A DNA stretch of 60,000 nucleotides from Strigamia acuminata (Eukaryota; Arthropoda; Chilopoda; Geophilomorpha; Linotaeniidae), in assembly GCA_949358305.1 (NCBI GenBank), contig OX442315.1:32206427-32266426 (forward strand), in the 5' to 3' direction. The position numbers and the translations under genes were made by a program. Below the pieces are notes generated by a model, which saw only the letters and a program-made list of their open reading frames with translations, searched no databases and was not told the DNA's origin. Of the stretch, positions 58,972 through 60,000 are shown piece by piece (positions within the stretch are counted from its first letter, which is position 1; every line of letters starts with the position of its first letter).

Positions 58972-59945
58972 CCCGTATGTGCGCATCGATCGGCGCGGAT
59001 GTACGCAAGAGAGGTGCGAAGAAAATCCTAAGCCGGATAAATACAAATCACAACATAAAGCGGATGAATCAATTGCCGATGAGATAAATTATCCTCATTA
59101 AAAGATGTTGGCAAGTTGGTAATTGCTGCCTATCTGTTTCGTCGCAGAACAAATGTTTTCAAGCGGATATTGCTTATCTCAAGCGCATATAGCGCCGGTT
59201 GCATTGCATCAAATGTGGAAAATAGTAATTACGATTGCAGTCTTACAGATAACAAAATCAGATTCAAAGCCGAATATTTTAGCATTAAAACTAAGCTTTG
59301 TTATGCAGTGCTGGACTGGCAAGGCGAACACAACTTCCAATTAAGTTATAAAAATCACTCAAAATCCAAAATAAATTTTCTACAAGCGAGGTTAAATGGA
59401 AATGCAACCGCAAGAAGCAATTAAAAATTACGACACGACGCAAATGAAAAGCGTAGATCCGTCAACACCATTTAATTATTTAATTTAAGAAATCCATAAC
59501 GTGCGCCAGTCTTTTCTTTTCTTCACTCGCAATTGATTAATTCATTTGCTACTGTTGCCAGGTAATTAAGACCCCGTCATACCCATAAAAAAGTAGAAAA
59601 CACAAGGTAAAAAATTGTTTTGTCTTATCTTTGATTTGAGTTGGGTAAATTGCTTTCCAGAAATAGAAACGATTTTCCATTGCCTGCTTTTAGTTGCAGG
59701 TGAAGCGTTTCACTTAATGGCTCAATTAGCGTTCATCTGAAAGCAGTTTGCCTCCTCCACGTCTCTTTTCGACTCACCACACCATCATCGGCCACGGAAA
59801 TACCCACTTCACCTGCCCCGATTCATTTGGGTACTTAAATTGACCATTAACTAATGAACTTATTCATTACAACATTATTTCTTTTCTAATAATCAGATAA
59901 TGTCAAACAGCAATTTCACCTGTGCGATGTATTGGGACGAACAAA
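58972..59945. other. Intergenic DNA right of the composite element
   Basis: No convincing gene was found. Overlapping ORFs at 59116-59424 in two frames have no family resemblance. The region is less AT-rich than the introns elsewhere and may hold regulatory sequence of a neighbouring gene. Confidence 0.4.
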
Positions 59946-60000
59946 CAGGGGCGGATCTAGCTTTTTGGGGGCCCTGGGCTTGAGGTTTTTTCGGGGCCCC
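59946..60000. mobile_element. Probable start of a hAT-like element (cut by window end)
   Basis: CAGGGGCGGATCTAGCTTTT followed by GGGGGCCCTGGGCTTGAGG resembles the CAGGGGCGG termini common to many non-autonomous hAT elements. Only one end is inside the window, so this rests on that motif alone. Confidence 0.5.

Overview
The window looks like nuclear DNA of an insect, probably a beetle or relative. Genes are split by many short AT-rich introns, often 45-60 bp, with GT-AG borders. Nearly every recognisable protein has a clear animal ortholog. The beetle placement is inferred from intron style and protein similarity and is not proven. All exon joins were worked out by hand from splice sites and reading-frame phase.

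Layout, left to right: a small one-pass membrane protein (+, 101-410); a TDRD5/Tejas-like piRNA-pathway protein with LOTUS and Tudor domains (-, 785-5285); a single 5S rRNA gene (-, 6142-6259); VPS52 of the GARP/EARP tether (-, 6617-10219), head to head with ribosomal protein S18 (+, 10350-11084); endophilin-B (-, 11672-13501); dolichyldiphosphatase DOLPP1 (-, 14681-15830), head to head with the queuine tRNA-ribosyltransferase catalytic subunit QTRT1 (+, 16033-17987); syntaxin-6 (-, 18433-20292); the Notch feedback protein NRARP (+, 22749-23084) in a 6 kb gene-poor stretch; sarcosine dehydrogenase in 17 exons (-, 26820-37738); a possible 62-residue ORF (+, 37793-37981); cyclophilin PPIL3 (+, 38424-39216); and the 3' exons of an unidentified Ig-domain membrane receptor (-, 39929-48186) whose N-terminal exon was not found. 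The genes are mostly housekeeping (vesicle tethering and fusion, translation, tRNA modification, dolichol recycling, one-carbon metabolism) and do not form one pathway.

From about 50.5 to 59 kb the sequence is dominated by an 8.4 kb composite that resembles a Foldback/MULE-type non-autonomous transposon. It has inverted ends and a perfect 9-bp target duplication at its outermost borders. Inside are two tandem element copies, each built of long inverted arms, short-motif arrays, a large 11-bp minisatellite and a 27-bp perfect hairpin. Copy A alone carries two 432-bp piggyBac-like MITEs at TTAA sites that are still empty in copy B. This is the most interesting structure in the window.

Other features of note are a 21-bp minisatellite of about 37 units filling one SARDH intron, a U12-type (ATATCCTTT) intron and a GC-AG intron in syntaxin-6, and a TDRD5-like protein with four apparent LOTUS domains.
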